Below the pieces are notes generated by a model. It worked only from the letters and a program-made list of their open reading frames with translations, was not told where the DNA came from and did not search any database. From the NCBI GenBank assembly GCA_000827495.1, contig KN817612.1, positions 62,001 through 126,000 on the forward strand: a stretch of 64,000 nucleotides of DNA. Reading direction: 5' to 3'. The stretch is from Hypholoma sublateritium FD-334 SS-4 (taxonomy: Eukaryota; Basidiomycota; Agaricomycetes; Agaricales; Strophariaceae). Positions 45,622 through 57,300 of this stretch are shown here, one piece after another. Numbering within the stretch: position 1 is the first letter of the stretch; each line of letters starts with the position of its first letter. Both the position numbers and the translations under genes were made by a program.

Positions 45622-47183
45622 ATGCTGTCCAGAGTGGTCCTTAGCCGTGTGCTGAAGAACGCAGCGCGTCACCCAGTGAGTGTCTACTAAACTCTCAGAA
45701 AATTCCGAAATTTACCGCCCTCACAGCGTGCTTTAAGAGGGTTCGCGACAGCGCACCCCGCCAGCCCCTTCACTGAGGTCTCGACCCTCTCGAATGGCCT
45801 GACGGTCGCCACAGAGGCGCAGCCTCATGCACAGACCGCTACAGTCGGTGTCTGGATTGACGCAGGAAGCCGCGCCGAGACCGACAAGACCAGCGGAACC
45901 GCGCATTTCCTCGAGCACATGGCCTTCAAGGGAACCCAGCGCCGCTCGCAGCACGGTCTCGAGCTTGAAGTCGAGAACCTCGGTGCCCACCTCAACGCCT
46001 ACACGTCCAGGGAACAGACCGTGTACTACGCGAAGAGCTTCAAGAAGGACATCCCCGCTGCTGTTGACATCATCAGCGATATCCTTCAGAATTCCAAGCT
46101 AGAGCTTCCCGCAATCGAGAGGGAGCGGGACGTCATTCTGAGGGAGCAGCAGGAGGTTGACAAGCAGCTTGAGGAGGTTGTTTTTGACCACCTGCACTCC
46201 GTTGCTTTTCAGGGTATGTGAACATAATAGCTGAAGTTTCTATTCTCATAGCCATGCAGGTCAGGCTCTCGGACGCACCATCCTCGGTCCGAAGGAGAAC
46301 ATCCTGTCAATAAAGCGTGACGACCTCGCGTCCTACATCCAGACCAACTATACTGCAGACAGGATGGTGCTTGTTGGTACCGGCGGTGTGTCGCATAACG
46401 AGCTTGTTGAGCTCGCTAAGAAGCACTTCTCGGCTCTCCCCGTGTCCGCCAACCCCATCCCCCTCGGACGCCTGTCTCACCCCAAGACAACCTTCGTCGG
46501 CTCTGAGGTCCGCATCCGCGACGATTCCATCCCCACCGCGAACATCGCCATTGCTGTTGAAGGCGTAGGCTGGAGCTCGCCCGACTACTTTCCCATGATG
46601 GTCATGCAGAGCATCTTCGGTAACTGGGACCGCAGCCTCGGCAGTGCTTCACTCACCTCCTCTCGCCTGTCGCACATCGTGTCGCAGCACAACCTCGCCA
46701 ACTCCTTCATGTCTTTCTCAACGTCGTACTCGGATACCGGACTTTGGGGTATCTACCTGGTGTCTGAGAACCTCATGAACCTCGATGATCTTGCCCATTT
46801 CACACTCAAGGAATGGACACGGATGAGCATCGCCCCCACTTCCGTTGAAGTCGAGCGTGCTAAGAGCCAGCTCAAGGCCGGTCTGCTCTTGGGTCTCGAT
46901 GGCACCACTGCCATCGCCGAGGACATTGGCCGCCAGCTTGTTACCAGCGGAAGGAGGTTCACTCCTCAACAAATCGAGCAAGCTGTTGATGCCGTCACCG
47001 TGGGTGAGATCAAGCGTGTTGCCCAGAAATACCTTTGGGACAAGGACGTACGTTGTCTTTCAGACGTTCTATTATATTTCGCTCATATGTGGCTGGTAGA
47101 TTGCCATCGCTGCTGTCGGAAGCATCGAAGGTCTTTTGGACTACAACCGCATCCGCGCCGATATGTCGTCTATGTTGTATTAG
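45622..47183 (+). CDS. Mitochondrial processing peptidase, beta subunit
   Basis: Catalytic subunit of the matrix zinc peptidase that removes presequences from imported proteins; homologue of yeast MAS1. The ATG at 45622 gives a basic amphipathic presequence [18 protein letters not shown], spliced (gtgagt...cacag) to [20 protein letters not shown]. The M16 zinc motif is [16 protein letters not shown] (HxxEH), with the downstream Glu in the helix around [20 protein letters not shown]. Later segments are [30 protein letters not shown] and [20 protein letters not shown]. The flexible glycine-rich loop region that distinguishes the alpha subunit is absent, and the complete HxxEH marks this as beta. 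Four exons; the last encodes [20 protein letters not shown]. The stop is at 47181-47183. Very secure. Confidence 0.94.
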
Positions 47184-48285
47184 GTAGGTTTGCCCTCAGA
47201 TACGTTGATTGTTATAATGCTAATGCCTACTTTCAAACTTCAGTCGGTAATATAGAGTTTAATGTTTAAAAAGCATGTTTCTAGACACAGGCAATTTTCC
47301 GAGTAATACTCCCCTTTCGAAAGGGATTTATACCATTCAGATTTCTGAAGGTTGATCAGTCAAGCTACTGTGGATGTTTTGATGGCACGATTGAGCGAGC
47401 AACAAAATCCATATTATTTGGCGCTCGAACGTCGATGAACGCCTTAATAATTTGACAACCAAGATCATATTGTTGTTTTGTAGGAGTTAACTATTATATG
47501 TGATGAGTGGCTCTTGCAGCAATCTATTTTCTTCGCTTTTGCTTGTCATGAAGCGCTGTTTTATTTTAGGTTCCCAAATCACTCCCGCAAGCGCCCCGCG
47601 CGACAAGAAAGGAATTTTCCCAAATAGGCAAACCAACAAACGCCCTGTCCAGAGAGAGGGCCATCAATTCATTTTAACCAGTCTTTGGATGCATTGAATC
47701 TACGGCCAACGGCGTTGCTGATACGCATGAATACTCTTTGTCCCGCTGTGGCCAGTGTTCAATGCACCGCATTTATTGACATGCCTCCCCTCGATTTCCC
47801 TTTCACGCATTTTCCCCCGTTGTCTCGACTCGGATGCTAGGACCCGTGTTCATTGGACAATACCGCCAACTGCTATAAAACGCTGGGGTCTGTTGGAATT
47901 GTACTCTGTTAATTGGGAGTGGATCTCTCGTTTCCCTTGGCGTGCTTATCTGTTTTTTTTTTCAGCCGTCGAGTTATTTTTGACGTTCGAAAAGGCCAGA
48001 GGCCACATTCGCAAGCAGACATCTACAGGAAGTCAAGCCACACTGTGGCCTTGCCTGATAAGTATATAAAGTCAGCTACGCTTGACTGGTCCTCGCCATC
48101 CTCAACCCACCGCTTGACTCCCGGCGAGCATTCCAAGCGACGACCTTCCTTCGATTTTTGCTTTGCCTTTGCTTTTCTTTCCCTTCGTATACTTAATCGC
48201 CTTCAACCAACTTAATATTCCCTCGTTTTATATCCATATCATCCTAACTTGCTCTAGCGCCCTCCTCTATTTGCTTTATATTGCC
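47184..48285. other. 1.1 kb intergenic with TATA and pyrimidine-rich leader
   Basis: No gene. TATATAAA at 48063-48070 lies about 220 bp before the ATG at 48286. The stretch between is rich in C and T, a typical strong-promoter leader in fungi. The frame is open upstream of that ATG to 48163 but reads through the leader and looks fortuitous. Confidence 0.5.
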
Positions 48286-49233
48286 ATGTCTTTCACAACT
48301 CCTACCGGCCAAGTTCCTTATATTAATTCCATTGCCGGCTACTTCGATGACGACCTCATCAACGTCCCTCAAGCTCAGGACAGTATCGTGTACGCCGGCT
48401 ACACCCTCCTTGACGAAGAACTTGGCCTAATCAATGCCTACGAGCCACCCGCTGTCGACATGATCGACCTCGAGAAGACGCACAACCCTGCCCTCGTTCA
48501 GACGCGCAAGCTCGCCTCGATCAAAATGGAGGCGCTCGACAATGGCTCCGGCCGCCTTCGCGGAAGCCCCGAATTCGTCCAGGCGACGCGCACGCGCCGC
48601 TACGACGATGCTGCCGCGCAAGAGGCGTCCCTCCAATCCGAGTTGCTCAGCCGCTTGCTGGGTCCCCGCAGCCCGCAGTGGCGCGCGACCCACGGACCGC
48701 GCACGTCATCCACGAAGGAGCGCTACATGTCCGCGTCGCCCAACGCGAGGGGCGTCCAACGTACGGTGCGCTCTCACTCGCCTGTTGCTGCGGCGGCAGC
48801 GCCTGCACCCCCATACGCGCCGAACTTCGACTCGCTGCTCCTCTATGCAAACTACGACGGCATGCATCCGACGGAGACACTCCTCCGCGCGCATCCGGCG
48901 CCCGTGGCGTGCATCGACCCGGTCCTGCTCGACCCCTCTGCATGGCACACGGATTACCGCATGGAAGGACTACAGCAGATGATCGGCTCGAGTTTCGTGT
49001 TCCCGCTCTCGGATGTTCCCGTCCCGGGGCTGGAGGCGCCCAAGCCGCCCAAGGCACCGAAGAAGAGCACTACAGTGACGGTGAAGATCGCAAAGGCCGT
49101 GAAGGTTCTCAAGGATAAAAAGCCCGGCGTGCGCAAGGTGGGGCGGCCGGCGAAGGCTGCCAATACTATTGCTTCTGGGTCGGGTTTGGCGAGGAGAAAC
49201 TCATTGGCGGCACGCAGCAATACGCTCTTCTGA
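48286..49233 (+). CDS. Basic AT-hook protein of unknown function
   Basis: A single exon from the ATG at 48286 encodes 315 residues. The N-terminal half is acidic and hydrophobic (GYFDDDLINVPQAQD, LLDEELGLINAYEPPAVDMI), with a central helical Ala/Gln/Glu stretch (DDAAAQEASLQSELLSRLLG). Then comes a Ser/Arg/Pro-rich region and a C-terminal tail that is strongly basic: PKAPKKSTTVTVKIAKAVKV, then KPGVRKVGRPAKA containing an AT-hook-like GRP core. No catalytic or Zn-binding motif is visible. Nuclear, DNA-associated function is an inference from the tail. An alternative start 41 codons upstream lies in the presumed leader and is rejected. High GC3 produces long overlapping frames that are not genes. 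The upstream TATA plus long leader suggest strong or regulated expression. Confidence 0.65.
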   Translation: MSFTTPTGQVPYINSIAGYFDDDLINVPQAQDSIVYAGYTLLDEELGLINAYEPPAVDMIDLEKTHNPALVQTRKLASIKMEALDNGSGRLRGSPEFVQATRTRRYDDAAAQEASLQSELLSRLLGPRSPQWRATHGPRTSSTKERYMSASPNARGVQRTVRSHSPVAAAAAPAPPYAPNFDSLLLYANYDGMHPTETLLRAHPAPVACIDPVLLDPSAWHTDYRMEGLQQMIGSSFVFPLSDVPVPGLEAPKPPKAPKKSTTVTVKIAKAVKVLKDKKPGVRKVGRPAKAANTIASGSGLARRNSLAARSNTLF

Positions 49234-49567
49234 GGCGCTTCCCAGTTGTGTTTGTCTTGCATTCTTTTATTTAAATAATTCTGCCATCCTATAGATACTA
49301 TCCATCACACCCTGTATACTACCACCATAGACCGCATTCTGTATCTAAGTACCCTGTTTCTGTAGTCCATTGACCCCAGAGGGTCGCACTAGCATATGTC
49401 CTTCGTGCGTTGAGCGAGTAATATCATCAACTTATTCTGTCACCCATTGCGTGTAGTCAGTCTGACGTTGAAATGTTCTTGGAATAGGTTTGACCCTTCT
49501 CTTGCTGAGTGATAACAATTTTGGAGAGACATGTGGTGGATGAGAGCAGAGTGACAACATAGCTCCA

Positions 49568-49602
<35 letters not shown>

Positions 49603-50166
49603 AGCAGAGTGACAACGCCGTGTGCCGGGGGAGCACCGGGTGGCGAACCAGCTAAGCCGGTTTGAGCCGGGCAATCAACGGGCAAGAGCAAATGTGCAAC
49701 ATTCAACGTCAACACTCACCTGCACCGAACACACACCTAGGGCCTCTGTCTCGCCCTCGTCGTTTTGACGCGCTCATATTTACCACCACCCACGAACCGA
49801 CTTGAGACTAACCGGAGCTTGATAGAGCCTGCCAGTGGTACTAGTAGCGCCCATGGAAATGAAAGAGTCAAGACCACATGGCCGCGATCCGCACATACTC
49901 CACTTTTAGAGATAAACCACATGCCAACCGTCAACTACGTACCGGCGCGTACACACCCCAAGGATTTCCATCTGACAAATGCTTCAAGAATGCATTCAAA
50001 TGGCGATGCAAAATGAGTCCGTCTACATATCAATAATTACAGATTCGCAGATTATCGCCTTCGATACCCCCTAAACGTAAAATGACGCGGTCGATGTTGC
50101 ATCTTCGGTTTCCCCCACTTTCCCTCTCTTACATTTCTCATCTCCTCGCGAACTCCCCGGTTAGCA
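49234..50166. other. 0.93 kb intergenic containing a poly(A) insertion
   Basis: 3' flank of the AT-hook gene and promoter of DUF6534 gene A. The only notable structure is the insertion at 49542-49616 described separately. Confidence 0.5.
49542..49616 (+). mobile_element. Poly(A) retro-insertion footprint with 17-bp target-site duplication
   Basis: A perfect 17-bp direct repeat, gagagcagagtgacaac, occurs at 49542-49558 and again at 49600-49616. Between the copies are ten bases (atagctccac) and a run of 31 A (49569-49599). A short 3' fragment ending in poly(A), bounded by identical target-site repeats, is the signature of target-primed reverse transcription by a LINE-type machinery. Here the cargo is only 10 nt plus the tail, an extreme 5' truncation. 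A simple tandem duplication plus slippage is the alternative. The inserted strand is plus. The perfect repeats suggest it is young. Confidence 0.7.
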
Positions 50167-52036
50167 ATGGGCGCGTTCGACAGCACGCTGGGCGCTGCCT
50201 TCATCGGCTTCTTCTTTTCATGCGTCGTGTTCGGCATGTTGACGATGCAGGTTTTCGTGTATTTTCAACGGTTTCCGAAGGATAGGATACCCTACAAAGC
50301 TTTGGTGAGAAATCCATATAATTTTCTACCTACACGCCCATTTATCTAGTACATGCAGGTCGCAACATTGTGGTAGGAGGAATGGCTTGTTTGCGAAGAG
50401 ATCCAGTCGTTCATGTGGCATCCCGGATAGGTTGCTGGAACTGACCGATCAAATATTCATTGGCTATTCAATATACTTTTACACTGTCATGTATGGCGCT
50501 TTCCCCAAGAACCCATTTGGTTTGGAGTTGACAGTTCTTATCAACAGAAACTATCTGGACCCAACCGTGTTTCCAAGCGGGAAAATCATCTTGTAAGTTC
50601 CCTTCCACTAGAGCACAGTCCCTACTTAGTTTACCTGATTTTATCAATAGCACTCTTGTCGTATGTCGATATTTTTCAATACAAAATACTCACTGGGACT
50701 GAGGCTTCAACTATTCAGTTGCAAATAGTGATGGGGGTGAGATTTCCGCCTTCCAGCCGCACTAAAATGCTCATTCAATGCAGAACTTAGTCGGAACAAT
50801 TGTAAAATGGTATGTAACTTCGTTCGTGATTGACTTACGAACAGAAAGCTAATTGCGTTAACCTTTAGTTGCTTCACGATGCGAGTGTGGCGCTGTATGT
50901 TGGCCGCCTATCTTCCGACTTGACGCTAAATTTATCAAATAGTTAGCAAGAAGAACAAAACAATTACAGGAACAATTGCTATGCTCATCCTCGGGGAATT
51001 CGGTACGTCCCAATCCAATCATCGTCTTCATTCGTCTCACGGGCCTTGAATACGTGAAGGTCTTGCCGTCGCATACGCTGTCAAAGCGTGAGTCTTATAC
51101 TCATACTCTGTGGGTACATCTGAAATTCTGAGATTTCTCGCAATAGTTTCCAGCTTTCTGTCTTCGATGGGCGTAGACTTCGCGTAAGTAACCTCTTCAA
51201 CATCTTCTAACATACCGAAATATCCTCTTTCCGTAGGTGATTGCGTCCTTGGCACTAGGTGGAGGGCTATTGACAGACTTGGCTATCGCACTTGCTTTGT
51301 GCGTCTTCTTGCGGAAAATGCGTACTGGGTACCGAAAGTATGTCCAAACATCGTCCTATCCTTCGAAATGAAATTAACGATCTCAAAGGGCTGATACGCT
51401 AGTCAACACGCTGTCTATCTATGCTATAAACACTGGCGCTCTGACAGGCGCTGTCAGCCTTCTTACACTCCTTTTGGTGAGCAAAAATGTTGGCGTATTC
51501 CTAGCCTCCTCACTAACAATTCAATTGTCAGTATAATTGCCTGCCCGATACATTCGCATCCATGGCTTCATATTTTATCCTTGGGAAATGTGCGTATATA
51601 TAGGTGTATGTCTAAATTTTCTGCCTTCGTTTTTCTGATCTCCGGGGTTAGTGTACGCCATTTCGTTCCTAGCCACGTTGAACACACGGAAGGTCCTGCG
51701 GGGTAAAGGAACAGACACTCAAGGAAACAGCGACGGCACAAATGGTACCAACAATCCCCGTAATACCTTCTTCACAGTGACAAACACTGGTCGACCTGCT
51801 CGAGGCCAGGATTACAGTCGCTCGAAGGTGAGTTGCCCCATGTTCTGATCAAATGATCTTGCTGAAAAACAGCTGCGGTGGATTAGAGTCTAGAAATAGA
51901 TATTCGTATGGAGGTATCAGTTATTGGCGACGTTAAAAGCGCGGCTCCGGATGTGACCATGGTGAGCCTCAATCATCCTGCTTCGCTCTCGACTCTCAAA
52001 GACTCTGAAGGGATCCACAAATCATCTAATCCCTGA
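50167..52036 (+). CDS. DUF6534-type seven-helix membrane protein A
   Basis: Member of a large basidiomycete family of predicted seven-transmembrane proteins of unknown function. The ATG at 50167 begins MGAFDSTLGAAFIGFFFSCV, the usual start, then MLTMQVFVYFQRFPKDRI. Many short introns (about twelve) separate VATLW, LLELTDQIFIGYSIYFY, NYLDPTVFPSGKIIF, LQIVMG, NLVGTIVKC, CFTMRVWRFSKKNKTITGTI and AFQLSVFDGLRVIASLALGG. These are followed by GLLTDLAIALALCVFLRKMR, TGYRKADTLVNTLSIYAINT, GALTGAVSLLTLLL, YNCLPDTFASMASYFILGKL and YAISFLATLNTRKVLRG. The cytosolic tail is hydrophilic (Asn/Thr/Gly), and the last exon (from the acceptor at about 51888) ends HKSSNP with the stop at 52034-52036. The conserved xxxFxxGKLYAxSxLATLN(T/S)R end of the last helix is typical. 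A tandem paralogue follows at 52801. Confidence 0.82.
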
Positions 52037-52800
52037 CCACTACCGAAAAATGTGATGGGGCCGGGGTATTTGCATTTTTTTGTGTTGTCTGTGTCGATAT
52101 CATGTACAACAGCACGGGCGGTCCTATTCAGCAGCTCCGGCGCCCACCAACTCCACCAGAGGCCGACGATAAAATTTCTTGTATACATATCTACCTACAC
52201 ATACGGCATGCCGTACCTATCGACATCATCTACATATATTATTTGCTATGTACTAGTAATTTTAGACTTCTTTGACCGTTGCCTTCCATTGCCTCAGTTG
52301 CGCGCCGGCGCGCCGCCCGCCTTTTGTACTTTGTGTTGACTTTGTGCGGCGCGCTGATCATAGCTCAGGTGAGTTCCCGCTGGTGCCGTTGTACTGTTGC
52401 GCTTTGAGGAGGAGCGAGTTCGACTGGGCTCTTGTCCCCTGTTCATCTCTCTTGACGCGGCGTTTCCTCAGTTAATGAGTTGTCAAATGAGCCAAGTGCT
52501 GAGTATCATGGTGATGCAGATCATAGCTGGAAATGTTCACACGGTTGTCAACCAGACAAGGATCCAGTCGCTGAATCGCACATGGCTGCATACCAAGATC
52601 ATCACACAGATGGCGACCTCGCCGCGTGAGTTCCTCCATCGACAGTCCCCAGAAAGTCCTTGGTTTCTTTTGGAAGTAGATGAAACACTCGGCTACGCGA
52701 TAAAAGCGCCGAGTGCTTGCTACGCAGATTAGCCAGGAACCGGTTTATTACCGCGACTACTTGGACCGTCGAGTTCTGCTGCCCACCGTCCTGCCTGACC
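52037..52800. other. 0.76 kb intergenic between tandem DUF6534 genes
   Basis: No gene recognised. The open frame at 52397-52732 has no membrane helices or family motif. It must contain the promoter of gene B. Confidence 0.4.
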
Positions 52801-54806
52801 ATGGTCGCGATCATCGACAACACCCTCGGCGCCGTATTCATAGGGTTCGCGATAGCATGCACGGTCTTTGGCATGCTCATCTCTCAGGCAATCTCTTACT
52901 TTCGGAATTATCCTGGCGATAAATCAATCTTTAAAATTCTGGTACGGAGCAGCCTGTTAGCGCGTCATGGTCACTATTCTTACCCTTATGTCGTGTTTCA
53001 GGTTGTTGTAATTTTGTAAGACGCTCGATCTGCCATCCAAACACGCGTCAATCTAAACGCCCTGCGCATGGTCAGAATTTTGGAGACGGTGGACCAGTGC
53101 TTCATCGGCCACCTCGTATATTTCTATGGGATTAGCAACTACTTGAACCCCATCGTGTTCGAACAGGCGAAAACGACATGGTGCGTCGGCCAATGACTAT
53201 TTTTTGAACGCAACTTAGCGTGTTTGTGCTGCGTTTTAAGGTCTTTAATTGTGAGTTTGCTGCATGCTCGTAGCGTCGGCAGAGTTCTCATCAAAGTCAT
53301 CGATCAAGTTGCAATTAACTGTCGGGGTAAGTCGACTGGGGTACTTTGTATATTCCCCCCTTTCAGCGTCTTACCTCGAAATCTCTCGCAGGCTGTTGTA
53401 GGAGCCATCGTCAAAGTGTACGTGTTCTACATCGGTTCCGTTGTTTTCGCGTCGCAAATATCTGACCCCGCACAGTTATTTCGGATTCAGAGTCTGGCGC
53501 TGTAAGCTATCCACGCCTCTCTCACGATGACTTCATTTAATCGCAATCATGCGCAGTCAGCGATAGAAACATCTGGGTCACAGGGCTCATTGTGAGTAGT
53601 GTGATTTTTCTTCGTCGGTTGCAATCATTTAACAGAACCCCTACTTGTCAGATGATCCTGGCCTTGGGTCAACTAGGTGCGTCTGTGTTGCGACAAGGCA
53701 ATTCCGATCCGCGTTTCTGACTTCATCGCGTGCACAGGTCTTGCATTCGGTAGGTACCCATAGGGCAGCGAGTACTGAAGACTAGTCCACTTCACTGACT
53801 ATCATATTTACCGATTTAGCATTCACTGTCGAAGCGTAAGTGATTCTTTCGAACGGTATAGATAGTTGTGTTATTCATGTGGGTGAATTCAGATTCAGAC
53901 TCCCTTCAATATTCGCGGTCCATCAGATTCAGGTATGTTTCCTCTGAAATTGGTGGCGTTATCTCCTCTCATGACTATGCGGCATAGGCGCTGGGGACCG
54001 TTTCATTGGGTGTAGGAGTGATCACGGATATCATAACGGCTGGCGCGCTATGTTTCTTCCTTAACCGCCTGAGAACAGGGCTACAATCGTAAGTGATCTT
54101 CACCGCTACACCACAATCGCGGGATCTAATCTATCTTGCATAGATCGGATAACCTAGTTAACGCTTTGTGCAACTATGCTATCAATACAGGTGTTTTGAC
54201 CAGGTAAATATTTCTTCTTGTGAGACTCGCACTTCCTATAACGCATCGGTTTTCAGCACAGTTAGTGTGGCTGTTCTCGTTCTGGTAAGCGAATCGCATG
54301 TTCATTTGGATACATGTTTACCGTGATGCCCGAAGTACAACGCTGGGCCAGCGAACAACTTGTACTTCATTGCCACCTATTTCACCCTCAGCAAATGTGA
54401 GTAGATCAGGCTTCGAATCAGATATCTAACCCAGCTGACTTTTCTCCCTCATTCAGTATACGCTATCTCGTTCATGGCAACGTAAGATCATCTCTACTCG
54501 GGTCACTTGAGATAGCATAATCTGATGTCGAATCCACCGGCAGACTCAATTCTAGGAGAAACATCAGTGGTCGGGGAACAGACCGTCAAGGAAATACGAC
54601 GAACCACACTAATCTTTTCCACTTGGGCACACGGATGCCGAGCATGGGGCCAAGTGACCTTGAGCGCTGGGACAAGGTGGGCGTTCAAAATTTTGGCATA
54701 CGTAAATTATATCTCACGTTGCCCATCGTGCCAGGTCGATCCACCTATGTTCCCCTCCGTGCAGCCACCCTCGGCCTTCCATGGCTATAGCTACGAGGAT
54801 AAATAG
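52801..54806 (+). CDS. DUF6534-type seven-helix membrane protein B
   Basis: Tandem paralogue of the gene at 50167. The ATG at 52801 reads MVAIIDNTLGAVFIGFAIAC, then MLISQAISYFRNYPGDKS. After introns come VVVI and LILETVDQCFIGHLVYFYGI, NYLNPIVFEQAKTTW, AVVGAIVKV joined (donor gtacgt) to YFGFRVWR, and FSDRNIWVTGLIMILALGQL. Next are ALGTVSLGVGVITDIITAGA, LCFFLNRLRTGLQSSDNLVN, ALCNYAINTGVLT and YNAGPANNLYFIATYFTLSK. The junction YAISFMAT-LNSRRNISG uses an acceptor at about 54542, avoiding in-frame stops at nearer AGs. The tail (RGTDRQGNTTNHTNLFHLGT) is followed by a final exon VDPPMFPSVQPPSAFHGYSY ending EDK. All pieces join in frame, so the gene looks functional with about fourteen exons. Function unknown; a sensory or transport role is only speculation. 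Confidence 0.8.
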
Positions 54807-55429
54807 GAACCCAGACTCGGCGATGCTCCGGATGGCCGTCAAGTCGTAGAGATTGGACTCTTTCCCAACCAAAATGTGACACCTTCGAATATTCATTCGC
54901 TCTTTGTAGCCCTTCACACTTGTATGTATGTATATTATTTGGGACCCTGTCGTTACCGCGCGAGCGCGCTTATGTTTCAATATAAAGATAGTATTCCGTC
55001 AGCTCTTTGTGAATGCCAATGCAGGCTCCGAGAACACAAACTTTTAGGAACAAAAATTGTATAGGCTTTTTAATCAAGACTATACTGGTCCCTACTTAGA
55101 TAAATGCACATAAATGATTCTTTATATAAATAAAATACACTAAGACAGTCGCACACCCGCACACCACATGGCGCTGTGTCTTCTTCCTCCTTATCAATCG
55201 ATCGGTGGCCGTCGGTGGCATGGCTACGGATACCCAGCCAGCTAAGTAGGTCCAGCTGCGCGCATAATACATATAACATCCGCCGGAAGAGGCTCTTGAA
55301 CACCGTATGTATAGGCATTGTACATACCGCAACTGGAAAATAAGATTCGCGACCGCACTGGACGAACGGTACTCCGACAGTTGGTGTCGTTCTTTTTTTT
55401 TTTACTGCCAAAGCTGCTTCGGTACGCTG

Positions 55430-56000
55430 CTCCCAACTTTGATCCCAGTATCCCACACAGAAAGCACACCAGACCGTACCTTCGAAGTTCGACGACCCTT
55501 GTGGCGCCAACCGCACACCTGGGAGGCGGAGCGATCGGTGTATTCATTTCGAGGTCTTTGCATGTCGACAAATATTCCGCACCAGTGCATATTCGTCGTC
55601 GCGAGACGAGTGCACTTGAGCACCAGACTCTGTGCGCCGAGAAGACTTATCATGCTTGGCTGCTGTGCCTCATTATATGAGAGCGGCGCTCTCGATCGAA
55701 TACTTATATTTGTCGGATCCTAGAGGCAAGTACGATTGTTTTTGCAATCTATGCGATCCTCAGGCCTCAGTGATCACATAAGTATGTTACCGACGCGGAA
55801 TCTCAAGACTACGCAAGATCTAACGGGTGCTCCGCCTGCGCTATAAAGACGGTATTCCATTTCTCAAAATCTCGGAGAATCGGATTGCAGCGTCCATTTT
55901 CTTTAAATAAATCCACGAAAAACAACATTTATCCGACATCAATGCATCAAGTTACGTGAATGCCGTACAGATGCCGACATGTCAATGGCAAGCTGGATTT
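55430..56000. repeat. Intergenic direct duplication, copy 1
   Basis: Aligns by eye with 56565-57055: both have a CCCAACTTTG...CCCAGTATCCCACACAG block, a CTTCGAA(G/A)TTCGACGACCC block and a near-common end (acaacatttat...gatgccgacatg). In the plus frame both would read TRP-LR-STT-VAPT---GGGA. Origin unknown. Confidence 0.55.
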
Positions 56001-56564
56001 GCCAGTAACTTCGTCAACGCCAGGTCAATCTGCAACCGCCAGCATACTCTAGAGGACCGGCCACTCTTCCATGTACCCGTCTTAGCGACCCACTACAGAC
56101 ATCGGGCACCCTTCAATTCATGTTCTTCAAGTTCATTGTGCTCATCTTGAAGTTTTCCTGCCAATTCCCTACAATTTCCTGCAATTTCCTGTGCATCCTC
56201 GACGACGTTCGGCACTGAGCCTTTGATACGCGTTCTACAATACTACTACTTCTGGGCTCGGGTGCTTCACGCGCTTTAAATGGCCTGAGTCGATGGCGGG
56301 TTTGCATGCTCTGCGCGACGGCTATTACAGCGGTGTGTGCTTTGTCCACCGCCTCCCGTACACCAGTCACCTCTGCCCGTCATTCACCGGCGTCTGCGGC
56401 TACACTACGACTGCAGCATTCGCTGACATTGGCTTCTGCAATGGCTTGGTCCGCTCACTTTCCATTGTACAAACGCTATGCCACACGTGCATTTGAGAAG
56501 ACAAGGTATAGGCTCGGAAATGTTTTCCACCTCAGGTCCGGCAGTCGGCGCTGGCTCATTGCCA

Positions 56565-57055
56565 CTGTTCCCAACTTTGGTCCGGTCGTCCCAGTATCCC
56601 ACACAGCGCACCAGACCACACCTTCGAAATTCGACGACCCACGTTGCGCCAACCGTACGCCCGGGAGGCGGGGCGGGAGGTGCATCTATTTCAGAGGTCG
56701 TTGATTCTGCCAATGATGCACTGCCAATAGAGACCGACGCTTATTCCGCACTTTGCGCTATGACGATCATCTTTATGTCAGGAAATATGATTGACACTCT
56801 CCAGCACTCTCCTTGCACTGTTCTGAGCGTCTACGTCAGTACATGCGGCCCGGACTCACCGAAAACTATGATGCCACCTATCTGCAGACCACTGGTACGC
56901 ATGATCAATGGGTGCTCTATCTGTGCTACAGTTACGATGTTCCATTTCTCAAGACAACTGTAGCGTTCTTATTCCTCTCAATCCAAGGAAAACAACATTT
57001 ATTGTGTAAAGTCATGTAGATGCCGTACTGATGCCGACATGGCAAGCTCGATATG
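56565..57055. repeat. Intergenic direct duplication, copy 2
   Basis: Second copy of the segment at 55430-56000, about 1.1 kb further on. It ends 245 bp before the beta-galactosidase ATG, so part of it may act as that gene's upstream region. Confidence 0.55.
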
Positions 57056-57300
57056 GTAAGTGAATTCAGCCCCCGCCATCGTTGCGGGAGGTCACGCGCT
57101 AAAACATCCCAGGGTTGACGTCTTCGTTGACGATGGACGAACACGAACGGTCCGGTGTTTCTGCTCTTCTGATTACTCCATGACTTGATTCGTGGCCTTC
57201 CTTGCATATTATTCTCTCTTCTTTTCGAATACTTCGCCATAAAGACACGTCATAAGACCGTTAACAAGGCTGAACATCGGTTTCGGAGCTGGAACCGACA

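Larger units (their letters stand above)
54807..57300. other. 2.5 kb gene-poor region with an internal duplication
   Basis: No intact gene. Two segments, about 55430-56000 and 56565-57055, are diverged direct copies. On the minus strand 56480-56105 there is helix-like coding sequence interrupted by a stop (see finding), possibly the remains of a coiled-coil protein gene. A small threefold repeat related to caatttcctg occurs at about 56160-56190. Confidence 0.45.
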
